Shown here: one piece after another, positions 47,705-57,800 of the stretch
Layout: each line of letters begins with the position of its first letter
Numbering within the stretch: the first letter of the stretch is position 1
NCBI RefSeq assembly: GCF_050003625.1
Contig: NC_134398.1
Coordinates: forward strand, 97,611,674-97,675,673
Reading direction: 5' to 3'
Origin: Haematobia irritans
Lineage: Eukaryota > Arthropoda > Insecta > Diptera > Muscidae
Length of the DNA: 64,000 nucleotides
The notes under the pieces: generated by a model
The model's input: only the letters and a program-made list of their open reading frames with translations
Databases searched by the model: none
Told to the model about the DNA's origin: nothing
Made by a program: the position numbers and the translations under genes

Positions 47705-47785
47705 GTGTTCGGTCGGAGCAGGGATTGAACCCACGACCCTTTGCACGCAAGGCAGACATGCTAACCACTGCTCCACGTGGCAAAC
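47705..47785 (-). other. tRNA-like module 2, right arm
   Basis: Minus strand: GGAGCAGTGGTTAGCATG (close to a tRNA A-box/D-arm), CCTTGCGTGCAAAGG that can form a 4-bp stem with a 7-nt loop like an anticodon arm, then GTGGGTTCAATCCCTGC (B-box/T-arm with five possible pairs, two of them wobble). The acceptor stem is poor. This is the best-preserved tRNA-like module in the window. Confidence 0.65.
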
Positions 47786-47895
47786 AAATGTATGTTTCTG
47801 TTAAATAATGTTATGTTTGCATGGGCTCGTGGGCGCTGCAAACTATGCTCTATAAATGTAACTTATAACGATAATTATCTAATGGTGACTATAAC

Positions 47896-47970
47896 AGCTA
47901 CGTAGCCCAGTGGATAGTGTGTTGGCTTACAAACTGTATGGACCTCGGTTCGATTCTCCGTGCAGGCGAA
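47896..47970 (+). other. tRNA-like module 1, right arm
   Basis: TAGCCCAGTGGATAG (A-box-like, from 47903) and GGTTCGATTCT (47947-47957; consensus GGTTCGANTCC), 44 bases apart start to start, as in a pol III type-2 promoter. It is oriented away from module 2 (47705-47785), giving a divergent pair. Confidence 0.65.
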
Positions 47971-48352
47971 AGGTAAAATTTAAAAAATTTATAAAAGTGA
48001 ATATTACAGAAAAAGGAGCCAAGAACAAATATATTTCGTGGAAGTAAAAATTACGAGTATGTTAGGGAATGAGCACAATCGTCTTTGGGAAAAATTCTTC
48101 CAAGCATATAATATTTTTGGGCTCAAAATGCTTCCGAACATATAATATGTTCACATAAACCAAACAGATTAATGTTTCGGCAGTATCCAATAATATATGT
48201 GCTTCCTGCAAAATATGTTTGGAACATATGTTAAAGAAGCGATTTTTTTTGAGGGTGTACTTATTAATAAAGAGGAACTAATCTTTGTTTTTATACATTT
48301 TACTGTGTGTTTGTAATCGAAACAAACGTGTTGAGTAGTTTTTTCATACTAG

Positions 48353-48708
48353 ATTCCAAATGAACACTAATTACTTTATTGACTAAAACTTATATCTAGA
48401 ATATTGAAAATCTTAACCTACTCTAGAACAAGATAACAACAATCTGTTATCATTCTTCTAGCTCTCTTCATAAACACACATATGCCGCTGCGTTTCATTA
48501 GGATCTTCTTATGAAATAAGATCATAAAACACAACACACGCAAGGCACTGATAATAGACCACCCTAAGACAACTAGATGCACTTAACATACGTTATCTCA
48601 AGTGGATAATGGCTAAAGTGCCCTTCATATCATTTTAGGGACATATTTTATTATCAGGAATATTAGCGATAGTGATATTCCATGTTCAAAGCATATTTGT
48701 TTTGAACA
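48353..48708 (-). repeat. Terminal direct repeat (LTR) of gag-only unit, left
   Basis: 356 bp. Contains a 51-bp segment (starting near GCTGCGTTTCATTAGG, about 48487) absent from the right copy. Confidence 0.75.
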
Positions 48709-48898
48709 TTCTGCCGGGGGCTTAGTGGACTGTATTATTATAATCTTAATTTGTATATCTAATGAAATATAAATCTACATAATTTCAGTTGGGAGTTACT
48801 TCGTAAATTACTTGATACATTTGTTTTCTTTCTTTGCATAGGCTTACATTGTATTTCAAGTGTTACTGAATCTAGATTTTTAATTAAAACATATAATC

Positions 48899-50008
48899 TT
48901 AATTAAAGCATACAATAATCTTAGATTGTTGATCAAATTGTACTTTACACATCTTGTCGGGCTCTTTCGGAGGCTTCTGCTTTTTGCCACTGCTTCTTGC
49001 TGGAAGGATTTTCGATTTCTTTTGTGTTTCTTCTGCAGTGTATCTAAGCCCATACTTTGATGGATTATGTGTTTTTTTATTAATGTCCAGCTCGGTCGCA
49101 ATCTCCTCAATAACTTCGTCGGCTGCGGTAGCGTAAGCAAGTATGTTGTCCTCTGCTTTGTCGTCTTTTATGATGAGAATATCGGAACCATTTTTAGCAG
49201 GAAATTCTTCTTCGGCAATTGTTTTGACTTTTGCGATATCTTCAATTCTCGTTTCTGCTTCAACATCTTCAACATCAACATTTATTAGGACATCAACGTC
49301 AAGCTGTTCATCCTTTTGTGTATATGTTTCTTCATAACCTACTACATCATTGTCAACTGATTGTAGATTGTTAATTGTGGCGTCTTCATCTGATATTTCC
49401 TTCTTGCCTTCGTCCTCTGTATCCTTCTTAGCTTCGACTTCAAACTGTTTCTTGAATTTCTCCCAATTCGAGGAAATTATATGAGGCGTTGATTCCTTTT
49501 TATCTGCAACTTTAAACTGCTTTATGAATTCCTCCCAATTCGAGGAAATTCCATTAGGCGTTGCTTTTTCGGATGTATACGATTGGGCTGACACACTCGC
49601 CCCATTTCCTCCGAAGTGAGGAGCTGCCGGCGCAAATGAGATTGATGCGCTTTCCAACATTTCAGCTACATTGTGCTCTTCGGTTGCTTTCAACATCTTT
49701 CTTATTCTTCCAAACTGAGCAGTTTCATTTGTTGCCTCTCCCAAGTCAAGTTTCAACAATAGAGCGTATCTATTCTCTTCGTATAGCTCTTCCACCTCAT
49801 CGAATACTCTGGTTAGATTAACGAGGGGTCCATCGTGATCAAAAATAAGCTGCCAGTACAGATTATCTAACTCCTTCATCCATACTTCCAAATATGTTTT
49901 TGCATTTTGGAGCAAAGCTTGGTCATCTTGTGTCTCCCATTGCAGCATTTTTGTTAATGCCTTACGAATAACATATTTTATTCTCTCCATCTTCAACCCA
50001 AAGTCCAT
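48899..50008 (-). CDS. Gag-like protein of non-autonomous LTR element
   Basis: 369 residues, uninterrupted, from ATG 50008 (an alternative Met lies seven codons in). Residues 5-110 are helical (LTKMLQWETQDDQALLQ..., YLEVWMKELDNLYWQLI) and recall the N-terminal helical domain of BEL/Pao gags; this is a resemblance only. The middle holds two copies of an ISSNWE(E/K)F..QF motif (about residues 155-195). Residues 200-310 are very acidic, and the C-terminus is basic (KKSKILPARSSGKKQKPPKEP). There is no zinc knuckle, protease or other enzyme domain. Alternatives: the remaining gag of a deleted retroelement, or a captured gene. Confidence 0.6.
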   Translation of the reverse strand: MDFGLKMERIKYVIRKALTKMLQWETQDDQALLQNAKTYLEVWMKELDNLYWQLIFDHDGPLVNLTRVFDEVEELYEENRYALLLKLDLGEATNETAQFGRIRKMLKATEEHNVAEMLESASISFAPAAPHFGGNGASVSAQSYTSEKATPNGISSNWEEFIKQFKVADKKESTPHIISSNWEKFKKQFEVEAKKDTEDEGKKEISDEDATINNLQSVDNDVVGYEETYTQKDEQLDVDVLINVDVEDVEAETRIEDIAKVKTIAEEEFPAKNGSDILIIKDDKAEDNILAYATAADEVIEEIATELDINKKTHNPSKYGLRYTAEETQKKSKILPARSSGKKQKPPKEPDKMCKVQFDQQSKIIVCFN

Positions 50009-50397
50009 CTTTGTTTTTGATCTGGTATGGAGACTGTGCTTTTTTTAATTTTGATTCGTTGTCAAAGCCACGAATTACGCTTTTACACTAAATATTTCTA
50101 TTTTAAATGAGCTGTTTTTATATTAAAATATTATTTAATATATTTTTTTATTTTATTTTGTCGCTGTATAAGCCGCGACATACGCTTTTAATTAAATTCC
50201 AATATTTGGCCTTGGAATACGCCTTATTTCACAGTTTGGCCGTGAAAACGCCTTCCCCCTTGAATTGTATTCCTCAAGGATTAATTTTTAATTTTCGGTT
50301 CAACTGAGTTTCTTGCCTCTTATGGGAGAAATCTCAGTTTGTAATATGAACCAAAGTGAGTTCCATTTGAAATCTCAAATCAATCTTTTCTCGTTGA

Positions 50398-50702
50398 ATT
50401 CCAAATGAATACTAATTACTTTATTGACTAAAACTTATATCTAGAATATTGAAAATCTTAACCTACTCTAGAACAAGATAACAACAATCTGTTATCATTC
50501 TTCTAGCTCTCTTCATAAACACACATATGCCACGCAAGGCACTGATAATAGACCACCCTAAGACAACTAGATGCACTTAACATACGTTATCTCAAGTGGA
50601 TAATGGCTAAAGTGCCCTTCATATCATTTTAGGGACATATTTTATTATCAGGAATATTAGCGATAGTGATATTCCATGTTCAAAGCATCTTTGTTTTGAA
50701 CA
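50398..50702 (-). repeat. Terminal direct repeat (LTR) of gag-only unit, right
   Basis: 305 bp, matching the left copy with the 51-bp deletion between CATATGCC and ACGCAAGGC and only a few substitutions. Confidence 0.75.
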
Positions 50703-51024
50703 CTGTGTAATTTTTCACTATTTCCTCCTTATTTCATTTTATTGTCCCAACTCTAAAAAGAGTATAGTGCCCTTTCGTTATTTTTATGAAGAACCCTGAT
50801 TTCTTTTAACGAACCAAGAAAAAAATTGTGCCCATAATGCCAAAATGATAAACAAAACACATGTCCACACATACATAAAATGCTGCTCTCAAGGCGAAAA
50901 CATATGCTGTCTGTTTTTCAAATGTCTATTCTCTTGGTTCCGAATTATTCAAATCAAATAATATTTAGACTTAAGCATATAAAATTTTTGGCCTTATCAT
51001 AAAGCACTTTTCCGAAATAACATA

Positions 51025-51998
51025 CACCCTCACAAAAATCGCTTCTGTAACATATACTCCCAAACATATTTTGCTTCAAGCATATACATTTTTGGGTATT
51101 GCCCAAACATTTATATGTTTGATCTCTACCAATATATAATATGTGTGAAAGCATATTGGTCTAAACAATATATGTTTGGGTAGTCTAAGTTCCAAACATT
51201 TTGTATTTTTGCATCCAAATTCAATAATGTTGTCTTCCAAAAAACAATATGTTATTATGTGACCATATAGTATGTTTGGAAGCATTTTGCACCCAAAAAT
51301 ATTATATGCTTAAAAAAATTCTCCCAAACAATATTGTGCTCAAAATTTTATTTATTTATTTATATATTTACAATCATAATGAATTATGAAAATAAACAGG
51401 TTATATAGGTGCTAACAACATAGGTTTTCGACCTGAATGCTCAAAATTTTGTTTCTGCCCAATTGTATATTCCCCGACATCTTTCTCACTTCCACGAGAT
51501 TTTTTAGTTCTTAGCACCTTTTTCTGTAATACAAACATTGTAGAAGAAATTATTCAATTTTATGATTTTTTTATTTTAATTTTACCTCTTGCCGGACGGG
51601 GATTCGAACAGCGGACCACACAGTTTGTAAGGATCAAAGAAGTAGCTGATCAATTGCCCATGGAAAAATAAAATGTTAATTTTGTAATAACAAGCAACAA
51701 CCACCAACTTAATTCAATATCGCTCCCTGTTAAATAGCGCTCCAAGCTACTAAACACATATATGTTTATAGGCTATTTCTAAATTAATATATGTTTGCAT
51801 CCAAGCATATTATATTTACAAACATTTTATGTCCCAAACATAATATGTTCTAACATATTAACATATATGTCCCAAACATGTTATGCTAGTTTATGAACAT
51901 AATATGCTTGCACTCAAAAATATTGTGTTTAAAAATTTGTGTTCCAAACATATAATGTTTATAGCCAAACATATGAAAAACAGTCTTTTTCATCCGTG
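51025..51998. mobile_element. Repeat X1, complete 974-bp TA-flanked element
   Basis: Starts CACCCTCACAAAAATCGCTTCTG and ends ...CAGTCTTTTTCATCCGTG. TA lies at 51023-51024 and 51999-52000. The W copy in the foldback loop gives the empty site (CCGAAACAACAAACAATCGG). The two ends are only loosely complementary. Many ATATGTTTGG/CCAAACATAT words make short dyads throughout. A tRNA-like module lies at 51590-51660. Confidence 0.82.
51590..51660 (-). other. tRNA-like module in X1
   Basis: Minus strand TGTTCGAATCCCCGTCCGGC: B-box GTTCGAATCC matches the consensus over ten bases and lies in a short self-complementary arm. The upstream half (GGGCAATTGATCAGC) is a weak A-box. The same module is in X2 (57721-57800). 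Confidence 0.55.
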
Positions 51999-52517
51999 TA
52001 CAAGCGGTTTCACAGAAACTGTTCTCTTTGGATTCTTTCGCTGTGTTATGTTGACATCTTTCGTCAACTCTCCCGGTTTCCATCTCTATTTCTTTCTCTA
52101 TACTCTCTCTGTCGCTTTGAATAAAATATCACAACATATGTATGTTTAGTCGAAACTTGTAAATTTATATATGTTTGCATTCACACATGTGATTTTTATG
52201 AAACAGTCATGCCCCAAACATAATATATTCTAACATATTAACATAGATGTCCCAAACATTTAGTGTTAGTTTAGGAACATTACATGTTTGCACTTAAATA
52301 TATCGTGTTTTAAAATTGTGCCCGAAACACATTTTGTTTATATCGGAACATATGAAAAACATATTTTTCTAACAGTGTAGTTTTAACTTTTTTCGGTCAA
52401 ATTCACTAAAAGACATAAAACCAATCAAATTTTAAATATTTTTTAGTCCACATTTTATTTGTTTTCCATTAGTTAATTTGCAAAAAAGAGAAGAATATCT
52501 GCTTTTTGATCTGATTC

Positions 52518-52690
52518 TTAACAATTATTATCATCATCATCACCATCAGCATCAGTAAAATTACTATGTGTATCATTATCATCAACACTGGCATTTTGAT
52601 CACCATCAAGATTTGCTTCCATAGGCAAATTTTGGGATTTCTTCTCTTTTAATTTTCTCATTTCTGATATAACTGGATTAAGTAATTAAC
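52518..52690 (-). CDS. Possible acidic terminal exon or trinucleotide-repeat ORF
   Basis: Minus strand open frame of about 55 codons ending in TAA at 52518-52520, rich in Lys at its start (MRKLKEKKSQN) and Asp/Asn at its end (DGDQNASVDDND..., DADGDDDDNNC). Acceptor-like TCCAG and ATCAG sequences precede it and AATAAA lies about 60 bp after the stop. This would fit the last exon of a host gene, but the Asp run comes from a (TCA/GAT) repeat and no upstream exon was found. Confidence 0.25.
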
Positions 52691-53590
52691 AGTCTTTTAA
52701 ATATGTCTTCATTTGACTTTTCCCTAGAACATGATATAATATAACATATGTAATATAACATGATATAATATAATAGAATAATGATATAAGTGTTTGTATG
52801 TATGTAAACCGCATGAAAACAAAAAACAAAAGCAAAAAGTTGATTATTTATATGGGTTGAAAAATGTATTTCCATTTAATTTCAATATGTGCAAAAAAAG
52901 TGCAGACAACCTTTTCATCTATGCTTTCAAAAGAGTTTATTGTTTTATAAAAAAAAAACTTTTTTACTTAATTTGGCTTTATTCACAACTATTTGTCGAC
53001 ATATTTCTCGAAATCCTCTAATTTAAAGACTTACGCCCGAAACTAAATTGCAAATAATAACACAAGTCACACATAAAAACAAAAAACACAAAAATAATCT
53101 TATTAGCCTGAGGATGAAGGTTCCATTATTATTTTTTTAATTATCGCTTTAGAAAACACTCAAAACTAATTTTTAAGACACCAATAATTTACATTTATAT
53201 CGCTCGCAAGGAAAACGTAAAATAACTCCAACTTCAAACATATATAGTGACACAACGGTATTTGTCAAAGACACAATTTTTGCGCTAGTGATGTGGAATT
53301 TTGTGTACTTTTACCGACTATAAAAATTTTTTCGGTTCTCCTAAATTTCATTTTTCAATTAATTCCCATTTTTGGTATCAAAAACCCCAATGTGCGTGGG
53401 ATCCAGGCAACTTTTTTGGAAGCCCTTTTTTGCTGGGTAGCGATGTCCGTCCGGGCGAAACAAGCTATTGACTTGAAACTTGGCACATTTAGTTGTTATC
53501 GATGTATATCGGAAGATATTACAAATGGGCAACCAAATTTCATCCGATTCGGCTGAAATTTGGCACTTTGTGCTAGGATATGACCACTAA
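52691..53590. other. AT-rich region, no supported gene
   Basis: Contains an ATATAACATGATATAATATAAT simple-repeat stretch (about 52735-52785). At 53430-53600 there is TGTCCGTCCGGGCGAAAC followed by TTGAAACTTGGCACATTTAG, wording common in dispersed fly repeats. The 87-codon open frame at 53293 shows no known domain. Confidence 0.4.
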
Positions 53591-53609
53591 CAACCATGCC
53601 AAAATTGAT

Positions 53610-54004
53610 GATAATAACAGCTACGTAGCCCCGTGGATAGTGTGTTGGATATAAACTGCCTGGTCCTCGGCTCGATTTTCAGTCCAGGCGAAAGGTAAAA
53701 TTTAAAAGATTCGTAAAATTGAATAATTTCTTCAACATTGTATTACAGGAAAAGGTGCTAAGAACTAAAAAAACGTCGTGGAAGTCAGAAGGATGTGAGG
53801 GAATATGCAATTGGGCAGAAATAATTTTGAGCACAATCTTCTTGGGAGAAAATTCTTCCTAGCATATGATATTTTTGGGCACAAAATACTTCCAAACATA
53901 TAATATGGTCACATAAAACAAACATAATAATGTTTCGGCAATATCCAAGAATATATAGGCTTCCTGCAAAATATGTTTGGAAGCTTTTTTTTTGAGGGTG
54001 AGGG
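53610..54004 (+). repeat. Single foldback arm (solo, right-arm type)
   Basis: Matches the outer 390 bp of the foldback right arm (GCTACGTAGCCC..., ...AAGCATATGATATTTTTGGGC, ...TTTTTTTTTGAGGGTG). It includes one tRNA-like module and the right terminus but no left arm. Confidence 0.75.
53617..53692 (+). other. tRNA-like module in solo foldback arm
   Basis: GTAGCCCCGTGGATAG and CTCGGCTCGATTTTC, corresponding to module 1 of the foldback element with several changes in both boxes. Confidence 0.5.
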
Positions 54005-54803
54005 TATTATACACTGAAAAAACAATCAACCCTTCTCCATTACAAAATGAACTATACTGTAGTAAAATTGACCATAATTTATCCCTTAAGATTTATGTTT
54101 GCTTGTCTAGTTTATAATTTTCTTAAATTTTAGTTCATCGAAGGCATTGTATTCCAGTTCAATTTTAGTTCAATAAGATTTATATACCCCTGCCAAGTTA
54201 AACAACAGTATTATTTTGGATAACTTGATTATTTTTTTGGGAAACCCGATAATAAAATTTGGTTAACCGTCTCCTTAAAATGTCGACAACTAAACAATTT
54301 TTAAATCAATCATTCCATAGTACAGAGAAATTAAATAATCAAAGGAACAACTAACCGTTGTAATATTATGCAAATTTTCATAAATTAAAAGTAAACTTTC
54401 TTTAAGCAAAAGCACTTTATTAAAAAAACTTATGATGAAATTTCTAAAACCATTGGTTTTTGTGAATAAAAATTACGGCCACGTGGAACATGAAAGTAGT
54501 TCATTTTAACTCACTGTTTACACATTTTGACTTATCCTTAGTTTTTTATTCATCGTAAGTATATTTTTCACATATCTTTCTGAAAAAAATGGAAGGAATA
54601 ATGAAAATTGGTAAAATAACACCATGTAATAAAATATAAGTATTTAATTATTTATATTAGCTTGTAGCTTACCATATTTGGAACACTTTATATAATCGTG
54701 TAAGGAATTCAACTTTTCTTAGGTAAGCGTATCTCATAAATTTTGTACCTGAAACAATTAGAGAAATAATGAAGTAATCTATACACGCTCACAAAAAATA
54801 GCT

Positions 54804-54811
54804 TCTGTAAC
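54804..54811. repeat. 8-bp target duplication of hAT element (left)
   Basis: TCTGTAAC here and at 57179-57186; X1 has a single TCTGTAAC at this position (51044-51051). Confidence 0.9.
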
Positions 54812-55309
54812 CAGGGATCCGGAGCGGTCCATTTTTTTCGCTCCGCTCCGCTCCCGCTCCGGAGGAAAAAAATCGAAATTTTCATTCATGTTAGGATACA
54901 CATTTTTATGTCGAATCACTTAGCTATAAGGACAAACTGACTTCATTGAAAAGTTTAGAGACTTTTAGACAAGGAAAAAACTTTATATCAGAGAAATACG
55001 TCTTCTATTCTAAGCAAAATTCGTATTCGTATTTTAAGCATGTGAAATATTTGGCCTCCCGACACTATTCTTTGCGGTGCACCATCTACTATTTAATATG
55101 TGATAGAAACCAAATTTATGAAAATGGACCAAAATGGACCAAATTTAAAAATTAGAAATCTTTTGGACCAATTTTGGTCCGATCGGACCAAAACGGCAAC
55201 GCTGATTGGAATTGAAAGTCTATACACAGAGTAGAAGTAACTACTCTCCGAAAGTTTTTTTTTGTTTTGCAACAGACGTAGAGAAAAGGTTTTGTAATAT
55301 TTGATGATT

Positions 55310-55798
55310 TGACTTAAAAATGGGTATCTTAACATGAAACAAAAAATTTATAGGCTAAGGTCAATTTGACTTTAATAATTCAGAAAAATTCTTTAAATTT
55401 AATGAAATTGTCTTTAAATTTGTTGTCTTTTTGCATATTGACTACAAAGCAAAAAATCGTTCAAATATAGGACATGTTTTTTCAAAACTTTATTTTAAAG
55501 AAGTTTTTTACTTCAAACATAGCACAATTTCTACTAGAAGTCGAGTCCTAATTTGGAAAATAAAGTTGCCGTTAACTCGTTTTTAAAGGACTTTGATAGC
55601 ATATGAAGAAAAACAGCTGAGAAAGCGAAAAATTAAAATTTGCTTCCTAGAAGCAAGTACACAAAACCTAAATTTAAAAGAGAATTGTGTCTTAAAAGTG
55701 TCCTTGCTTGTATTCTCCGCTTCATTGGCTCGGAATCAATACCAAATTTTTTAAAGTAAAGACAAAATCTTTGGAACCGAGTATGCTTTTTTTCAGTG
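55310..55798 (-). repeat. Repeat Z, inverted partial copy
   Basis: Reads in reverse most of the Z element at 56105-56759, ending ...TTTTTTTCAGTG with TA at 55799-55800. Its other end is truncated near 55310. A further direct fragment of the Z right end lies at about 54885-55075. Confidence 0.7.
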
Positions 55799-56104
55799 TA
55801 TGTTTGTATACCTACGAATATTCTTACTCAGATCTAGTGTTACCTAATTTCGCTTTTTTCCCCTTTATTGTAAAAATACATTTTCGAACAGCGTGTTCGT
55901 TCTCAAAAAAGTAGATAACATGCAATAATAAAATCATGTCATTAGTTTTCAATGTGAGAAAAAATTAAAATAAATGTATATGCGCACATTTTTCAACCAA
56001 AATTGAAACTATCCATAATTTTAATTAAATTTTCGAGAACTAATATCAGAAATAAGAGAATGCTAGGGTATAGTACAATAGTAAAGCAAATATGAATGTC
56101 CTTA

Positions 56105-56759
56105 CACTGAAAAAACGCATGCCCGGTTCCAAAGATTTTGTCTTTACTTTAACAGTTTGGGTATTAATTCCGAGCCAAAGAAGCGGAGAATACAAGTAAG
56201 GATACTTTAAAGACGCAATTCTCTTTTAAATTTGGGGGTTATGTACTTGCTTCTAGGAAGCAAAGGCTAATTTTTAATTTTTTTTAGATTTTTTTCGTCA
56301 GTTGTTATCAAAATCCTTTAAAAACGAGTTAACGACAATTTTATTTTCCATATTAAGACTCGACTTCCAGTAGAAATTTTGCTATGTTTCAAGTAACAAG
56401 CGTCTTTAATATAAAGTGTTGAAAAACTTGTCTTATTTTTTAACGATTTTTTGCTTTGTAGGCAAGATGCAAAAAGGAAACAAATTTAAATACAATTTTA
56501 TTAATTTTAAAGAATTTTTCTTAATTATTAAAGTCACGTTGACCTTACCTCAAAAATTTTATCTTTCATGTTATGATACACATTTTTAAGTAAAATCACT
56601 TTATTATAAGGACATTACAACTTCATTCAAAAGTTTATTGACTTTTGGACAAGGAAAAAACTTTATTTTAGAGAAATGTGTCTTCCATGTTAAGCAAAAT
56701 TTGTATTCTTATTCTAAGGACATGAAATCTTTGACTTCACGACAATATTTTTTTCAGTG
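56105..56759 (+). mobile_element. Repeat Z, 655-bp TA-flanked MITE-like element
   Basis: Ends CACTGAAAAAACG and ...TTTTTTTCAGTG (11-12 bp inverted), TA at 56103-56104 and 56760-56761. No coding capacity. With the reverse copy at 55310-55798 it forms a long imperfect palindrome with about 300 bp between the arms. Confidence 0.78.
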
Positions 56760-57720
56760 TAGAAAACTAAAAAAATAAATATAAATAAGATCGTTTAATT
56801 GCATTTATTTGGCGTTCATTACAAACATCTTTGTAGTAATACGGGATGAAATTGATCGAAAGTACTGTTGTTACTTTTACAACACATACTAGAGATATAT
56901 TTTGACATTTGCCGTTTTTGAAAACAATTACTAAAAAAACACTTTGTGTTTTCCCCAATGTACGTACGTACAAAAATACATATCGTACATTTTAAACGTT
57001 TACTCACACTACGCTAAGTACTAAGTAATTTCAAAATTACACATTTCATTCAAGTAATATTTTATTCGGAGCGGAGCAGTTTTTCATTTGGAAACCGCTC
57101 CGCTCCCGCTCCGCTCCGGATTTTAGAAATGCCGCTCCCGCTCCGGCAAAAAATGGCTTGCTCCGCTCCGGATCCCTGTCTGTAACATATACTCCCAAAC
57201 ATATTTTGCTTCAAGCATATACATTTTTGGGTATTACCCAAACATTTATATGTTTGGTCTCTTCCAATATATAATATGTTTGAAAGCATATTGGTCTAAA
57301 CAATATATGTTTGGGTAGTCTAAGTTCCAAACATTTTGTATTTTTGCATCCAAATTCAATAATTTTGTCTTCCAAAAAACAATATGTTATTATGTGAACA
57401 TATAATATGTTTGGAAGCATTTTGCACCCAAAAATATTATATGCTTAAAAAAAATTCTCCCAAACAATATTGTGCTCAAAATTTTATTTATTTATTTATA
57501 TATTTACAATCATAATGAATTATGAAAATAAACAGGTAATATAGGTGCTAACAACATAGGTTTTCGACCTGAATGCTCAAAATGTTGTTTCTGCCCAATT
57601 GTATATTCCCCCACATCTTTCTCACTTCCACGAGATTTTTTAGTTCTTAGCACCTTTTTCTGTAATACAAACATTGTAGAAGAAATTATTCAATTGTATG
57701 ATTTTTTTTATTTTAATTTT

Positions 57721-57800
57721 ACCTTTTGCCGGACGGGGATTCGAACAGCGGACCACACAGTTTGTAAGGATCAAAGAAGTAGCTGATCAATTGCCCAAGG
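57721..57800 (-). other. tRNA-like module in X2
   Basis: Same as the X1 module: TGTTCGAATCCCCGTCCGGC on the minus strand, B-box at 57738-57747. Confidence 0.55.

Larger units (their letters stand above)
45731..48257. mobile_element. 2.5-kb foldback element with tRNA-like modules
   Basis: Long inverted repeat: left arm 45731-46714 and right arm 47278-48257, each about 980 bp, facing each other around a 563-bp loop. The ends read CACCCTCAAAAAA(A)AATCGCTTCTTTAACATATG and its complement. TA flanks both sides (45729-45730, 48258-48259), suggesting Tc1/mariner-type mobilisation. The terminal 300 bp resemble the left end of the X repeats. Each arm contains two tRNA-like modules on opposite strands. 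No transposase. Confidence 0.88.
48353..50702 (-). mobile_element. LTR-flanked unit with gag-like gene only
   Basis: Direct repeats at 48353-48708 (356 bp) and 50398-50702 (305 bp) are nearly identical apart from one 51-bp indel. They read TGTTCAAAAC... on the minus strand. Between them lie one open frame (48899-50008) and about 390 bp of leader; there is no protease, RT or integrase sequence. No target duplication and no convincing primer or polypurine site were found, so orientation rests on the ORF and the borders are approximate. Confidence 0.65.
50703..52376 (-). repeat. Repeat W, copy 2, interrupted by X1
   Basis: Right end ...ATTTTTCTAACAGTG followed by TA (52377-52378). It matches the foldback loop in reverse to about 50900 and continues to the LTR border, where CACTGTGTAATTTTTC could be its other terminus. 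X1 sits at the TA at 51023-51024. Confidence 0.6.
54812..57178. mobile_element. Non-autonomous hAT element (2367 bp)
   Basis: Terminal inverted repeats CAGGGATCCGGAGCGG (16 bp perfect) and an exact 8-bp duplication TCTGTAAC, both hallmarks of the hAT superfamily. Subterminal regions are packed with GCTCCG/CCGGAGC words on both sides (54812-54870 and 57066-57178), plausible transposase-binding clusters and strikingly GC-rich against the background. The interior has no transposase frame and contains copies of repeat Z. Confidence 0.92.

Noticed and set aside
47705..47970. Genuine tRNA genes in the foldback arm
   Set aside because: A and B boxes are good but acceptor stems do not pair well, and the modules recur with the transposon; described as tRNA-like only.
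53293..53556. An 87-codon frame as a membrane protein
   Set aside because: Its hydrophobic start comes from AT-rich codons and its second half reads through dispersed-repeat wording (GTCCGTCCGGGC...AAACTTGGCAC).
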